Below, one piece after another: positions 18,625 to 26,983 of a DNA stretch of 64,000 bases (positions are counted from its first letter, which is position 1; each line of letters opens with the position of its first letter). This DNA comes from Lachnospiraceae bacterium. GTDB taxonomy: Bacteria; Bacillota; Clostridia; Lachnospirales; Lachnospiraceae. The notes under the pieces are model-generated. The model was not told the DNA's origin. It did no database searches and was given only the letters and a program-made list of their open reading frames with translations. Both the position numbers and the translations under genes were made by a program. The stretch covers positions 210,309 to 274,308 of the forward strand of contig JAAUZE010000003.1 in NCBI GenBank assembly GCA_014804755.1. The letters run 5' to 3'.

Positions 18625-20010
18625 ATGAAAAATATGAAAAAATGGATTGCAATATTGTTATCAATGGTTATGGTATTATCGCTGTCAGCCTGCGGGGATA
18701 AGGCCAGCAGTACCGGCGGCTCCGGGGGCGGGAGCAGCAGTGGAGGAAGCAGCAGTGCCGGAGGCAATAGCGACGGCGGCAGCGGCGAAAAGATCGTTGT
18801 CTGGACGCTGGCAAACGACTTAAAGCAGTTTGCAGAGCGCTATACGGCAGAGACCGGAAGAGAAGTTGAGGTTGTAGTATTTGACTCGGCGGATTATTCC
18901 ACCAAGATCATGCAGACGCTGGGAACCCAAAGCTCGGATGTTGACATCTTTGTAGGAGAGCCGCAGATGCTTCCGAATTTCTTTGAAGCCGGCTTCTGCG
19001 CTGACTTAAGCGAACTGGATTCAGAGGTTTCATCCCGACTGGTTGATTATACATACGAGGCAGGCAAGGACGAGGACGGTGTGCTTCGCGCGATCAGCTA
19101 TCAGGCGACTCCCGGAAGTGTGATCTATCGTTGCGATCTGGCATTGGAGGTATTCGGAACGGATGATCCCGCAGTCATCGGAGAGAAATTCAGCTCCTTT
19201 GATACGATCGTTGAGACCGCTGCCCTGCTTCATGAAAAAGGATATTCCATTTTCGGTGATACGGGTGCCCTTCGCTGGTTCTCCATCAGTGCATCTCCGT
19301 GGGTAAGAAACGGCGAGATCATTGTAGATCAGGATCGTCTGGATTATTTTGACGCGGCTGTAGAGCTCTATCAGAAGGAATATGTTGCGTTTGCTCCGGA
19401 GTGGTCAGCAGCATGGTATGCTTCCATGGCAGGTCCGCTGCCGATGAATGCAGGCTGGAGCGCACTGGATGAAGTGGATGCATCCAACCCTGAGACACAG
19501 GTATTCTCTTATGTAATGCCCTCCTGGGGAGCGCTGATCGTACGTGACAATGCGGCGGACAATATCGGAAAATTCGGCGTGTGCAGCGGCGTATGCAGCT
19601 TTTTCGGAGGCGGTACTTTCCTGACGGTTAATGATTATTCGAAGCACAAGAGCGAAGCAATTGATTTCATCCGTTACTGCACCTTGAATGACGATACGGC
19701 TCAGTGGTGGCTGGAAGCATCCAAAGGCGACGTGGTAGCGAACAAGGCGGTTTTGGAGGCAAACAAAGATTATGAGAATCCATCTTTCAACAATCAGCAT
19801 ACCTATGAGTTCTACATGGCTGAGCTGGAACATGTGGATTACAGCCTGATCACCGGCTATGACGATACCTGCAAGGAAGCGTTCGGCGCAGCGATCGTTT
19901 CCGTACAGGAAGGAAAACAGACGAAAGAGGAAGCTTTGCAAGAGTTTTACATGGTAGTAACGACACAGTATCCGGAATTGAGAATTCCTGATGATGCTCC
20001 CATCAACTAA
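18625..20010 (+). CDS. CUT1 sugar ABC transporter substrate-binding lipoprotein
   Basis: The 461-residue protein has a lipoprotein signal (lipobox LSAC at about residues 19-22) and a Gly/Ser linker. A family 1 extracellular solute-binding fold follows (KIVVWTLANDLKQFAERYTAETG; ISYQATPGSVIYR; FLTVNDYSKHKSEAIDFIRY). It would capture an oligosaccharide outside the cell and pass it to the permeases at 20143 and 21110. Strong AAGGAAGGAG ribosome binding site. The downstream GH94 and GH30 genes suggest a beta-gluco-oligosaccharide ligand; that is inference. Confidence 0.92.
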   Translation: MKNMKKWIAILLSMVMVLSLSACGDKASSTGGSGGGSSSGGSSSAGGNSDGGSGEKIVVWTLANDLKQFAERYTAETGREVEVVVFDSADYSTKIMQTLGTQSSDVDIFVGEPQMLPNFFEAGFCADLSELDSEVSSRLVDYTYEAGKDEDGVLRAISYQATPGSVIYRCDLALEVFGTDDPAVIGEKFSSFDTIVETAALLHEKGYSIFGDTGALRWFSISASPWVRNGEIIVDQDRLDYFDAAVELYQKEYVAFAPEWSAAWYASMAGPLPMNAGWSALDEVDASNPETQVFSYVMPSWGALIVRDNAADNIGKFGVCSGVCSFFGGGTFLTVNDYSKHKSEAIDFIRYCTLNDDTAQWWLEASKGDVVANKAVLEANKDYENPSFNNQHTYEFYMAELEHVDYSLITGYDDTCKEAFGAAIVSVQEGKQTKEEALQEFYMVVTTQYPELRIPDDAPIN

Positions 20011-20032
20011 AACGTGAACAGATAAAAAGTGA

Positions 20033-20112
20033 CTGCCGGTAAACCGGGAATTGCGGATTACCGGCAGGAACTTTCATTCATGACACGGAAAGCTCGCAGA
20101 GCGTGCTTTCCA
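20033..20112 (+). promoter_or_regulatory. Two intercistronic stem-loops between binding protein and permease
   Basis: A perfect 10-bp stem CTGCCGGTAA / TTACCGGCAG (20033-20067) is followed by GGAAAGC / GCTTTCC (about 20086-20111). Neither has a uridine tract. As at 4890-4930, they sit right after a binding-protein gene and probably protect or limit the mRNA so that the binding protein is made in excess of the permeases. Confidence 0.6.
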
Positions 20113-20142
20113 TTGTTTTAGAGAAGAAAGGGGGCGGCGAGT

Positions 20143-21108
20143 ATGGCCAAGGAAGCTTCGGCGGAAAAGAAAAAGAATAAGGCGGGAAAGCCGGTTGTTG
20201 CAGTGGCAAAAAAAGGAAACCTTCAAAAGCGGGAACGCTACGGCGCACTGTTCTGCCTGCCGTTTATCATCACGTTTTTGGTCTTTAACATCTATCCGGT
20301 GTTTCGGACTTTGCAGATGAGTTTTATGAATTATAAAGGTTTTGGAAAAGAAACCTTTGTGGGGCTTGCCAATTATGTCCGCGCCATCAAGGATCAGTTG
20401 TTTCGGGATGCCTTTGTCAACACCTTGAAAATGTGGGGAGTTAATATCGTTCTCCAATTAGGACTTGCGCTTCTGTTGACGATTATTTTTAACGATATGA
20501 AGTATAGAATGAGGGGACTAAGTATTTTTCGGGCATTATTTTATCTCCCGAACTTGATTGCATGTACCTCTGTTGCGTTCCTGTTCAAAACACTCTTAGA
20601 CTGGAAATACGGCAGCTTCAATCAGCTTCTCATGAAGCTGGGCATCATCGGTACCCAGGTGAACTGGCTGACCGGAGAAGGTCTGACCGCGCAGATGGTC
20701 GTGGGAGTGGTAGGTGCATGGATGTGGTTTGGCAACAGCTTCATCATGCTGATGGCGGGCGTACAGGGAATCGATAAATCTTATTTTGAGGCAGCGACCA
20801 TTGACGGCGCCGGCAGGTGGCAGATCTTCGGCAAGATCACGATGCCCCTCTTACGTCCGATCATGCTGTATGTGGCGGTGACGAGCCTGATCGGCGGACT
20901 GCAGCTCTTTGATCTGCCTTACCTGATGTCCGGAACGACCGGACAGCCGGGACGTTCTCTGTATACGGCGGTGTTCTATCTGTATACGACGGCGTTTAAG
21001 AATAACCAGATGGGATATGCGGCGGCACTGGCATTTGTCCTGTTCCTCATCATTGCGATATTCTGCGGGCTGGCATTTAAGCTGATGAACAAGAAGGAGG
21101 TGGATTAG
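20143..21108 (+). CDS. CUT1 ABC transporter permease (MalF/UgpA-like)
   Basis: 321 residues with a basic N-terminus (many Lys/Ala) and six membrane segments starting at FCLPFIITFLVFNIYPVFRT. The EAA loop reads SYFEAATIDGAGRWQIFGKITMP, split here as SYFEAATIDGAGRW followed by QIFGKITMP. It pairs with the permease that starts 2 bp downstream. No MalK-like ATPase is encoded nearby; CUT1 importers of Firmicutes often use a shared MsmX-type ATPase encoded elsewhere. Confidence 0.93.
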   Translation: MAKEASAEKKKNKAGKPVVAVAKKGNLQKRERYGALFCLPFIITFLVFNIYPVFRTLQMSFMNYKGFGKETFVGLANYVRAIKDQLFRDAFVNTLKMWGVNIVLQLGLALLLTIIFNDMKYRMRGLSIFRALFYLPNLIACTSVAFLFKTLLDWKYGSFNQLLMKLGIIGTQVNWLTGEGLTAQMVVGVVGAWMWFGNSFIMLMAGVQGIDKSYFEAATIDGAGRWQIFGKITMPLLRPIMLYVAVTSLIGGLQLFDLPYLMSGTTGQPGRSLYTAVFYLYTTAFKNNQMGYAAALAFVLFLIIAIFCGLAFKLMNKKEVD

Positions 21109-21109
21109 C

Positions 21110-21949
21110 ATGTCTGCGAGAATAAGAAATAAATCAATGAAATCCTTACTATACTTATTTTTGATCCTGCTGTCCGTGCTGTGCTTTACTCCTTTTTGGC
21201 TGATGATCGTAAACTCCACGCGTACCGGAAATGAGATCATGACCAGCTTTTCCCTGCTGCCGGGAAGCAATCTGGCGGCGAACTGGAAGCTGGTGGATGA
21301 TAATATGAATCTGGGCAGGGGCTTTTTGAACAGCATGTTTCTGGCTATATGCAATACGGCGCTGGTATCTTATTTTTCCGCACTGACGGCATATGGTCTG
21401 GCATTTTATAAATTCCGCGGGGCCAAGGTTTTGTTTACGACATTACTGATCTTTATGATGGTTCCGTCCCAGTTAAGTCTGCTCGGATTTTATGATCTCT
21501 GCAATAAGCTGCATATGATCGACAGCTATTGGCCGCTGATTCTGCCGAGTGTTGCAAGTCCGGCTACGGTATTCTTCCTGCGGCAGTATATTTTATCGGT
21601 GATGCCGCGGTCGGTTTTGGAGGCGCCGAGAGTGGACGGCGCGGGCGAATTGAAGATTTTTCACCAGATCGCGCTGCCGATCATGGCGCCCGGTATTGCG
21701 ACCATGGCGATCGGTGCGTTTATCGGAAGCTGGAACAATTATCTGATCCCGATGATGCTGATCAATACGCCGGAAAAACGACCGCTGCCCGTCATGGTTG
21801 CGGAGTTGTCCGCTGTGCGTGACATTACCACGAATCTGGGAGCAACCTATCTGGTAGTGGCGATCTCCGTTGTGCCGATCATGATCGCGTTCTGCTTCTT
21901 TTCCAAATATATCATCAGCGGCATTTCTGCAGGAAGCGTCAAAGAATAG
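21110..21949 (+). CDS. CUT1 ABC transporter permease (MalG-like)
   Basis: 279 residues, six membrane helices, beginning with a basic stretch and LLYLFLILLSVLCFTPFWLM. The EAA loop is recognisable as SVLEAPRVDGAGELKIFHQI, which would contact the ATPase. The start is 2 bp after the previous stop with AAGGAGG inside the upstream coding end, so the two permeases are translationally coupled. Confidence 0.93.
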   Translation: MSARIRNKSMKSLLYLFLILLSVLCFTPFWLMIVNSTRTGNEIMTSFSLLPGSNLAANWKLVDDNMNLGRGFLNSMFLAICNTALVSYFSALTAYGLAFYKFRGAKVLFTTLLIFMMVPSQLSLLGFYDLCNKLHMIDSYWPLILPSVASPATVFFLRQYILSVMPRSVLEAPRVDGAGELKIFHQIALPIMAPGIATMAIGAFIGSWNNYLIPMMLINTPEKRPLPVMVAELSAVRDITTNLGATYLVVAISVVPIMIAFCFFSKYIISGISAGSVKE

Positions 21950-22007
21950 GATGCATTCGGACAGGAAATATGATATGCTGAAACGAAAGATAGACGGAGG
22001 TTTTTAT

Positions 22008-23594
22008 ATGAAACGTCTTTTGAATCTGACATTGGTTTTGGCGCTGGTGGCGGTGACGGCCGGGTGTACGAAAGTACAGCCGGCTCCGTCTGCGTCCGGG
22101 GAAGATGCGGAGAATGAGAAGCGGGTGACGCTGGACTGGTATATCAATTACAGCTGGTATAACTCGCCATGGGGCGGCAATGCGGTGAGCGAAGCGATTA
22201 CAGAGCGCACGGGCGTAGAGATCCGGTTTGTGTCCCCCGACGGCAATGAGACCGTCAATCTGGATGCACTGATCGCCGGAGATAAGCTGCCGGATCTTGT
22301 GACGCTTGGCTGGTGGGAGCCGCAGGTCAATGAAATGATCGAGGCGGGGCAGGTTTATGCGCTGAATGAACTGGCGGATGAATACGACGCCTATTTTTGG
22401 GAAGTGGCGGACGAAGAACGATTGAAATGGTATACGCAGCCTGACGGAAACGTATATGGCTACCCCAACTCTTCCTATTCTCCGAGTGATTATGAAAACG
22501 GACAGCTCAGCTCCAATCAGACGTTCTTGGTGCGCAAAGACATCTATGAGGCCATCGGATCTCCGGACATGACAACGCCGGAAGGATTTGCCGATGCGGT
22601 CCGTGCCGCGGCGCAGCAGTTTCCTACCGTGGACGGCAAGCCGCTCATTCCGGTGGGTGCGCACGAGTTTACGGAGCGGGGCTGTGATTCCTTTGACAAG
22701 TTTTTACAAAATTTTTTAGCCATACCATATGAAAAGGATGGAGCGTTTTATGACCGGTATACCGATCCGGAATATAAGCGCTGGCTGATGATGTTCCGTG
22801 AGCTCGGTGAGGAGGGACTCTTGTCAAACGAGATTTTTATTGACAAGCGGGTGCAGATGGAAGAAAAAATAGCGGAGGGAAGATATTTCTGCATGCTCTA
22901 TCAGCGGACGGATATGGCGGAACAGCAGCGGATTTTGGCGGAGAGAAATCCGGACAGCATTTATATTGCGGTGGACGGTCCTAAGAACGCGGCGGGGGAT
23001 ATGCATACGCTGCCCGGTTCGGGTTTAAACGGGTGGACGATCACCCTGATCTCCAAAAACTGTAAGGATCCCGAGAGCGCCATTCGTTTTCTATCCTTTC
23101 TCATGAGCGAGGAAGGGCAGAAGCTGATCGCGTTAGGCGTGGAGGGCGAGCATTACCGGATGGAGAACGGCAGGGCGGTATTGACGGAGGAAACGCGGCA
23201 GCTGATGCTGAATGATTATCAGGAATATGTAAGAAGAATAGGGGCGAATGATACCTACTGGATGCTTCAGGATAACCGCATGCAGTCCGAGTGGATGCCG
23301 CAGGAGGACGAGATTCTGCGGCAGATGGAGGAGTGGACGTATCCCTATGTCTGCTATACGGGGCAATATGACGTACTTTTTGCTTCCGACAGCGAAACAG
23401 ATATTGCGCAGAAAAGAATAGAGTCAATCCACGGGCAGATGCTTCCGCAGCTTTTGCTTGCGCCCACGGAGGAGGAGTTTGAGCGGCTGTGGGACGAATA
23501 TGTCACGCTCAGGGAGGAAAGCGGTCTTGACATGGTGCTCGAAGAGAGTACCCGTCAGATGCAGGCGGCAAAAGAAAAGCTTGGTTTAGAGTGA
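22008..23594 (+). CDS. Second extracellular solute-binding lipoprotein (LplA/YtcQ-like)
   Basis: The ATG at 22008 behind GGAGG at 21996-22000 gives 528 residues with a lipoprotein signal (MKRLLNLTLVLALVAVTAGC). The mature part (VTLDWYINYSWYNSPWGGNA; IAGDKLPDLVTLGWW; GWTITLISKNCKDPESAIRF) resembles the large binding proteins found with YesMN systems. It lies after the permeases and overlaps or abuts the histidine kinase gene, so it may serve the kinase as an extracellular sensing partner rather than, or as well as, the importer. Confidence 0.88.
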   Translation: MKRLLNLTLVLALVAVTAGCTKVQPAPSASGEDAENEKRVTLDWYINYSWYNSPWGGNAVSEAITERTGVEIRFVSPDGNETVNLDALIAGDKLPDLVTLGWWEPQVNEMIEAGQVYALNELADEYDAYFWEVADEERLKWYTQPDGNVYGYPNSSYSPSDYENGQLSSNQTFLVRKDIYEAIGSPDMTTPEGFADAVRAAAQQFPTVDGKPLIPVGAHEFTERGCDSFDKFLQNFLAIPYEKDGAFYDRYTDPEYKRWLMMFRELGEEGLLSNEIFIDKRVQMEEKIAEGRYFCMLYQRTDMAEQQRILAERNPDSIYIAVDGPKNAAGDMHTLPGSGLNGWTITLISKNCKDPESAIRFLSFLMSEEGQKLIALGVEGEHYRMENGRAVLTEETRQLMLNDYQEYVRRIGANDTYWMLQDNRMQSEWMPQEDEILRQMEEWTYPYVCYTGQYDVLFASDSETDIAQKRIESIHGQMLPQLLLAPTEEEFERLWDEYVTLREESGLDMVLEESTRQMQAAKEKLGLE

Positions 23595-23602
23595 GGATTG
23601 AG

Positions 23603-25372
23603 ATGAAGTGGTTTCATAGAGCAAAATTATCCAGACAGCTTTCCGTGATCAGTTGCTTTTTTATCCTGATTCCCACGCTGATATTGTGGTACAGCATGAT
23701 GAGCTCCGCGCAGGACACGGCGATCCGCACAAGGGAGCAGGAAGCCGGGCTGCGGCGTACACAGCTTGTGACGGAGGCGGAGAGAATTGCGGAGCTGTGT
23801 AATCTGTCCACACAGGTGTTTTTGAATACGCCTGCGCTGATAAATCATTTGACGGCGCTGGAGCAGGGTTATACGATCGATTCCATGAAACTGTTGGAAT
23901 TTTACAGGGAGGATATTGCCGGTCTGGAAAAGATCATCATCAGTAACCCGGAGTTGTATCAGATCCGCGTCTATTCCGGCAAAGAGGACATTTACGAAAT
24001 GATGCCGATCTTATACAGCGCCAGGCGCCTCACAAGAATGCCATGGGCGGGTGAAGAGATCGTATCGGGAACCTGGTATATGGATTACACGGAGCAATTC
24101 TTTACGGACAGTTCACCGACAGAGCATGTGATGAGTCTCATCACCGATATTTCGGCGCCGTTTGTGGGAAATGTGGGAATTTTGGAGGTATCGGTCCGCA
24201 TGGACGAAGTCATGCCGGAATTATTTGAGGAGAACGGCTATAGTTTTTCGGTGCTGTTGTCGGAGGATGGGGAACTGTTGGCAGGCGACTGCCCGGTTCC
24301 GGTCGAATCCTTGGCAGAGATTCCCTATACGGAAGAAATTCTTGTGCACAGAGTAGAGGGACATCGGGCTCTGATCGCCCAGTCCGATCTGAAGGTATTC
24401 GGCTGCCGCTATATGCATGTTCTGTATTTGTCGGATTTAGACCGATCGATTCTCGAAGAAGCAATCCTGCTGTTCGTGCTGCTGCTGATCGCGTTTGCGC
24501 TCATGGTATTTATCATATCGAGGCTGACAAGGAAGATGCTTCGCGGCTTTTATCGGGCCTTTGACGGTATGAGAGCGTTTGCCAACGGGGATATTGACGC
24601 TGTGGTGGATGTTTCCGGCGAGGGTGAGGTTGCTCTTTTTGCAAAGGAGCTGGGAGGACTGCTGGACAAGATCCGCCAGCTTATGCGGGATAATCTGGAG
24701 CAGGAACGATTGGCGCAGAGTCTGGAGATCCGTGCCCTTCACAATCAGATCAATGCGCATTTTATCTATAATGTATTGGAGGCCATCAAGATGATGGCGG
24801 AAATCGACGAAGAATATGAGATCGCCGATGCTGTCACCAGCTTAGGAAAGCTGCTGCGCTATAGTATGAAATGGGAAAAAAGAAATGTGATGCTGCGGCG
24901 TGAGATCGAATATATTGAGAATTATATCACGTTAATGAATCTGCGTTATGATTATGTCATATCTCTTGAGGTGGATATCCCGGAGGAGCTTTTGATCCAA
25001 CGGATTCCCAAGATCAGCTTACAGCCTGTGGTAGAAAATGCCGTGATTCACGGAGCGGCTCTGTTGGGGGCGGATACGACCATTTCCGTGCGCGGAAGAC
25101 TTGACGCGGAGGGATCGCGTGTTTTGATCACGATCACGGACGAAGGAGCGGGAATGGACGAGGAGGCGCTTTTGGGACTGAGACGTCAGATCACCGGAGA
25201 AGAAACGACGCATTCCTCTTCCGGAAACGGAATCGGTCTGCACAATGTCCATAGCCGGATCCGGCGTTCTTTTGGAGAGGAGTACGGTTTGGAGGTGGAG
25301 TCTAAGCTGCATGTCGGCACCACCGTTACCATATCACTGCCATACCAAGTGAGGGAGGAGAATGTGAATTGA
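23603..25372 (+). CDS. Sensor histidine kinase (YesM-like)
   Basis: About 589 residues. ATG 23603 is preferred because TGAGGATTG precedes it; a GTG at 23591 overlapping the previous stop is possible. Membrane helices at about residues 12-32 and 290-310 flank an extracellular sensor domain. A HAMP region is followed by the His_kinase domain with LHNQINAHFIYNVLEAIKMM, where the phospho-acceptor His sits in NAHF instead of the usual NPHF. The HATPase domain shows QPVVENAVIHG, DEGAGM and GNGIGLHNVHSRI. It should phosphorylate the adjacent regulator in response to sugar. Confidence 0.93.
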   Translation: MKWFHRAKLSRQLSVISCFFILIPTLILWYSMMSSAQDTAIRTREQEAGLRRTQLVTEAERIAELCNLSTQVFLNTPALINHLTALEQGYTIDSMKLLEFYREDIAGLEKIIISNPELYQIRVYSGKEDIYEMMPILYSARRLTRMPWAGEEIVSGTWYMDYTEQFFTDSSPTEHVMSLITDISAPFVGNVGILEVSVRMDEVMPELFEENGYSFSVLLSEDGELLAGDCPVPVESLAEIPYTEEILVHRVEGHRALIAQSDLKVFGCRYMHVLYLSDLDRSILEEAILLFVLLLIAFALMVFIISRLTRKMLRGFYRAFDGMRAFANGDIDAVVDVSGEGEVALFAKELGGLLDKIRQLMRDNLEQERLAQSLEIRALHNQINAHFIYNVLEAIKMMAEIDEEYEIADAVTSLGKLLRYSMKWEKRNVMLRREIEYIENYITLMNLRYDYVISLEVDIPEELLIQRIPKISLQPVVENAVIHGAALLGADTTISVRGRLDAEGSRVLITITDEGAGMDEEALLGLRRQITGEETTHSSSGNGIGLHNVHSRIRRSFGEEYGLEVESKLHVGTTVTISLPYQVREENVN

Positions 25373-26829
25373 AGACGGTTTTGATCGCAGAGGATGAAAA
25401 ACTGATCCGAAAAGGATTGGAGACTATGGTGCGGCGTGCGCCCGTCCCGGTGGAGGAGATCATATCGGTAAAAGACGGGGAGGAGGCGCTTGAGGTTTTG
25501 CGCCATCAGGAAGTGGATGTGCTGATCACGGATATTCGTATGCCGCGTATGGACGGCATTGCGCTGACGGAGCAGGCGGCCAATCTTCCGAATCCGCCTT
25601 TGGTTCTGGTCGTCAGCGGCTATGATGACTTTAACTATGCGGTATCCATGCTGCGGCAGGGCGTGCATGATTACTTATTAAAGCCGGTGGAGAGGCAGCG
25701 CCTGTATCAGGCGCTGGAGAAACTGGAAGAAAAGCTGAAGGAACAACATGAGGAAGAACAGGCCTCGTCCCGCCAGTATCTTCATGCGATCCGTCTCATC
25801 ATGCTGGAGCAGGAGGAGGGCGGGGAGGAGTATCAAAGCCTGGTGGAGCGTTATGAAGCTGATTTTATGAAGGATGAGTATGTGGCATATTGCGCAAGGG
25901 CGATCGGTGAGGAGGATACGGATGGAATGTCTCTAAGGGAATTGCCAAAGGGTGTGCTGCAGTTTCCGGTGACGGGAGATTTGATTGTCTATGTGTCGCC
26001 CATAGAGCAATGCAAGTGCATGGAGGAATTGCTTCCCATACCGGTGGGAAGGAGCCGGCAGTATCGGGGGCTTGCGCAGCTGAGAGCCGGGTATCGGGAG
26101 GCGTTTGCGGGATGGCAGCGTTCGTTTTTTTCGGGGGATCTTGAGCAGGAGGAGAGCGGAAGCAGAACGCCGCTTACGATAAGCGGCAGACAGCTCCTGG
26201 GTATGGTGAGCCTTTCCTGGGATAAGGAGGTATCGAAGCTGTTAAGCGAGCAGGCGGAACTCGTCGCAAAGGGAGAGGGCGCTCCGGAAGAGTTTGCCCG
26301 CATTTGCTCGGAACTGATTAGGGAGCTGTGCAGTACCTATGAAAATCTGATCGAGCCGGACGACGACCCGGTGCGTTTTGCGCAGTTATGGAATTTCCGC
26401 GACATTGAGCTGTACTTAGAGGAGCTGGAGGCGTGGCTCGGTCGGTTCTGTGTACAGCTTGCGGTGAAATTCGCGGATTATGAAAATAAGCAGAAGATCC
26501 GTCAGGCGGTACAGTATATACAGGCTCATTTTACGGAACAGCTGAATATGGCGGTCGTCAGTAATGAGGTGTCCATGAATTATTCCCTATTCAGCTTATT
26601 GTTTAAGCAGTATACGGGGGCTAATTTTGTCAGCTATCTTCAGGAATTGCGGATCAAGGAAACGTGTCGGCTGTTGGAGACGACCGACTGGCGGGTGAAT
26701 GAGATCGGGCGAAAAGCAGGGTTTTCGGACGAGAAACATTTCTTGAAGGTGTTTAAGGCGGCTACGGGCTTTTCTCCGACGGAATACAGGAAAGCAAACG
26801 CGCTGATAGAGCGAAAAGAGGATCAGTAA
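25369..26829 (+). CDS. Response regulator with AraC-type DNA-binding domain (YesN-like)
   Basis: 486 residues from a TTG at 25369 that overlaps the kinase stop by 4 bp; GGGAGGAG at 25352-25359 supports it. The receiver domain has acidic AEDEKLIRKG, the phospho-acceptor Asp in VLITDIRMPRMDG (about residue 55), SGYDDFNYA and the Lys in YLLKPVERQ. A middle region of about 250 residues is helical and variable. The C-terminal two helix-turn-helix motifs (LNMAVVSNEVSMNYSLFSLL; WRVNEIGRKAGFSDEKHFLK; FSPTEYRK) are AraC type. It probably activates the promoter at 18562. Confidence 0.94.
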   Translation: MKTVLIAEDEKLIRKGLETMVRRAPVPVEEIISVKDGEEALEVLRHQEVDVLITDIRMPRMDGIALTEQAANLPNPPLVLVVSGYDDFNYAVSMLRQGVHDYLLKPVERQRLYQALEKLEEKLKEQHEEEQASSRQYLHAIRLIMLEQEEGGEEYQSLVERYEADFMKDEYVAYCARAIGEEDTDGMSLRELPKGVLQFPVTGDLIVYVSPIEQCKCMEELLPIPVGRSRQYRGLAQLRAGYREAFAGWQRSFFSGDLEQEESGSRTPLTISGRQLLGMVSLSWDKEVSKLLSEQAELVAKGEGAPEEFARICSELIRELCSTYENLIEPDDDPVRFAQLWNFRDIELYLEELEAWLGRFCVQLAVKFADYENKQKIRQAVQYIQAHFTEQLNMAVVSNEVSMNYSLFSLLFKQYTGANFVSYLQELRIKETCRLLETTDWRVNEIGRKAGFSDEKHFLKVFKAATGFSPTEYRKANALIERKEDQ

Positions 26830-26850
26830 AGCTTCATAAAAAAACACACC

Positions 26851-26895
26851 AAAACAACAATCGGCATATTTTCATATGCCGGTTGTTTCGTTAAA
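26851..26895 (+). terminator. Stem-loop terminator after the response regulator
   Basis: AACAACAATCGGCATAT pairs with ATATGCCGGTTGTT across a TTTC loop, followed by a short T-rich tail. It separates the transport/signalling genes from the GH94 genes, which may be reached by read-through or by their own promoter; none is obvious in 26896-26983. Confidence 0.65.
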
Positions 26896-26983
26896 ATGAA
26901 ACTATTCAAAGGCAGGCGAATGCGCTTTGATTTGTGAATGACACGGAAAAATCTGCTTAGAATTCGTAAGGAGGCGAGGCATT

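Noticed and set aside
20143-21949. Incomplete ABC importer because no ATPase gene is present
   Set aside because: CUT1 importers in Firmicutes commonly share one MsmX-type ATPase encoded elsewhere, so absence is not evidence of decay.
21939-22664. 241-codon minus-strand open frame
   Set aside because: Arg-rich shadow of the second binding-protein gene; no family features.
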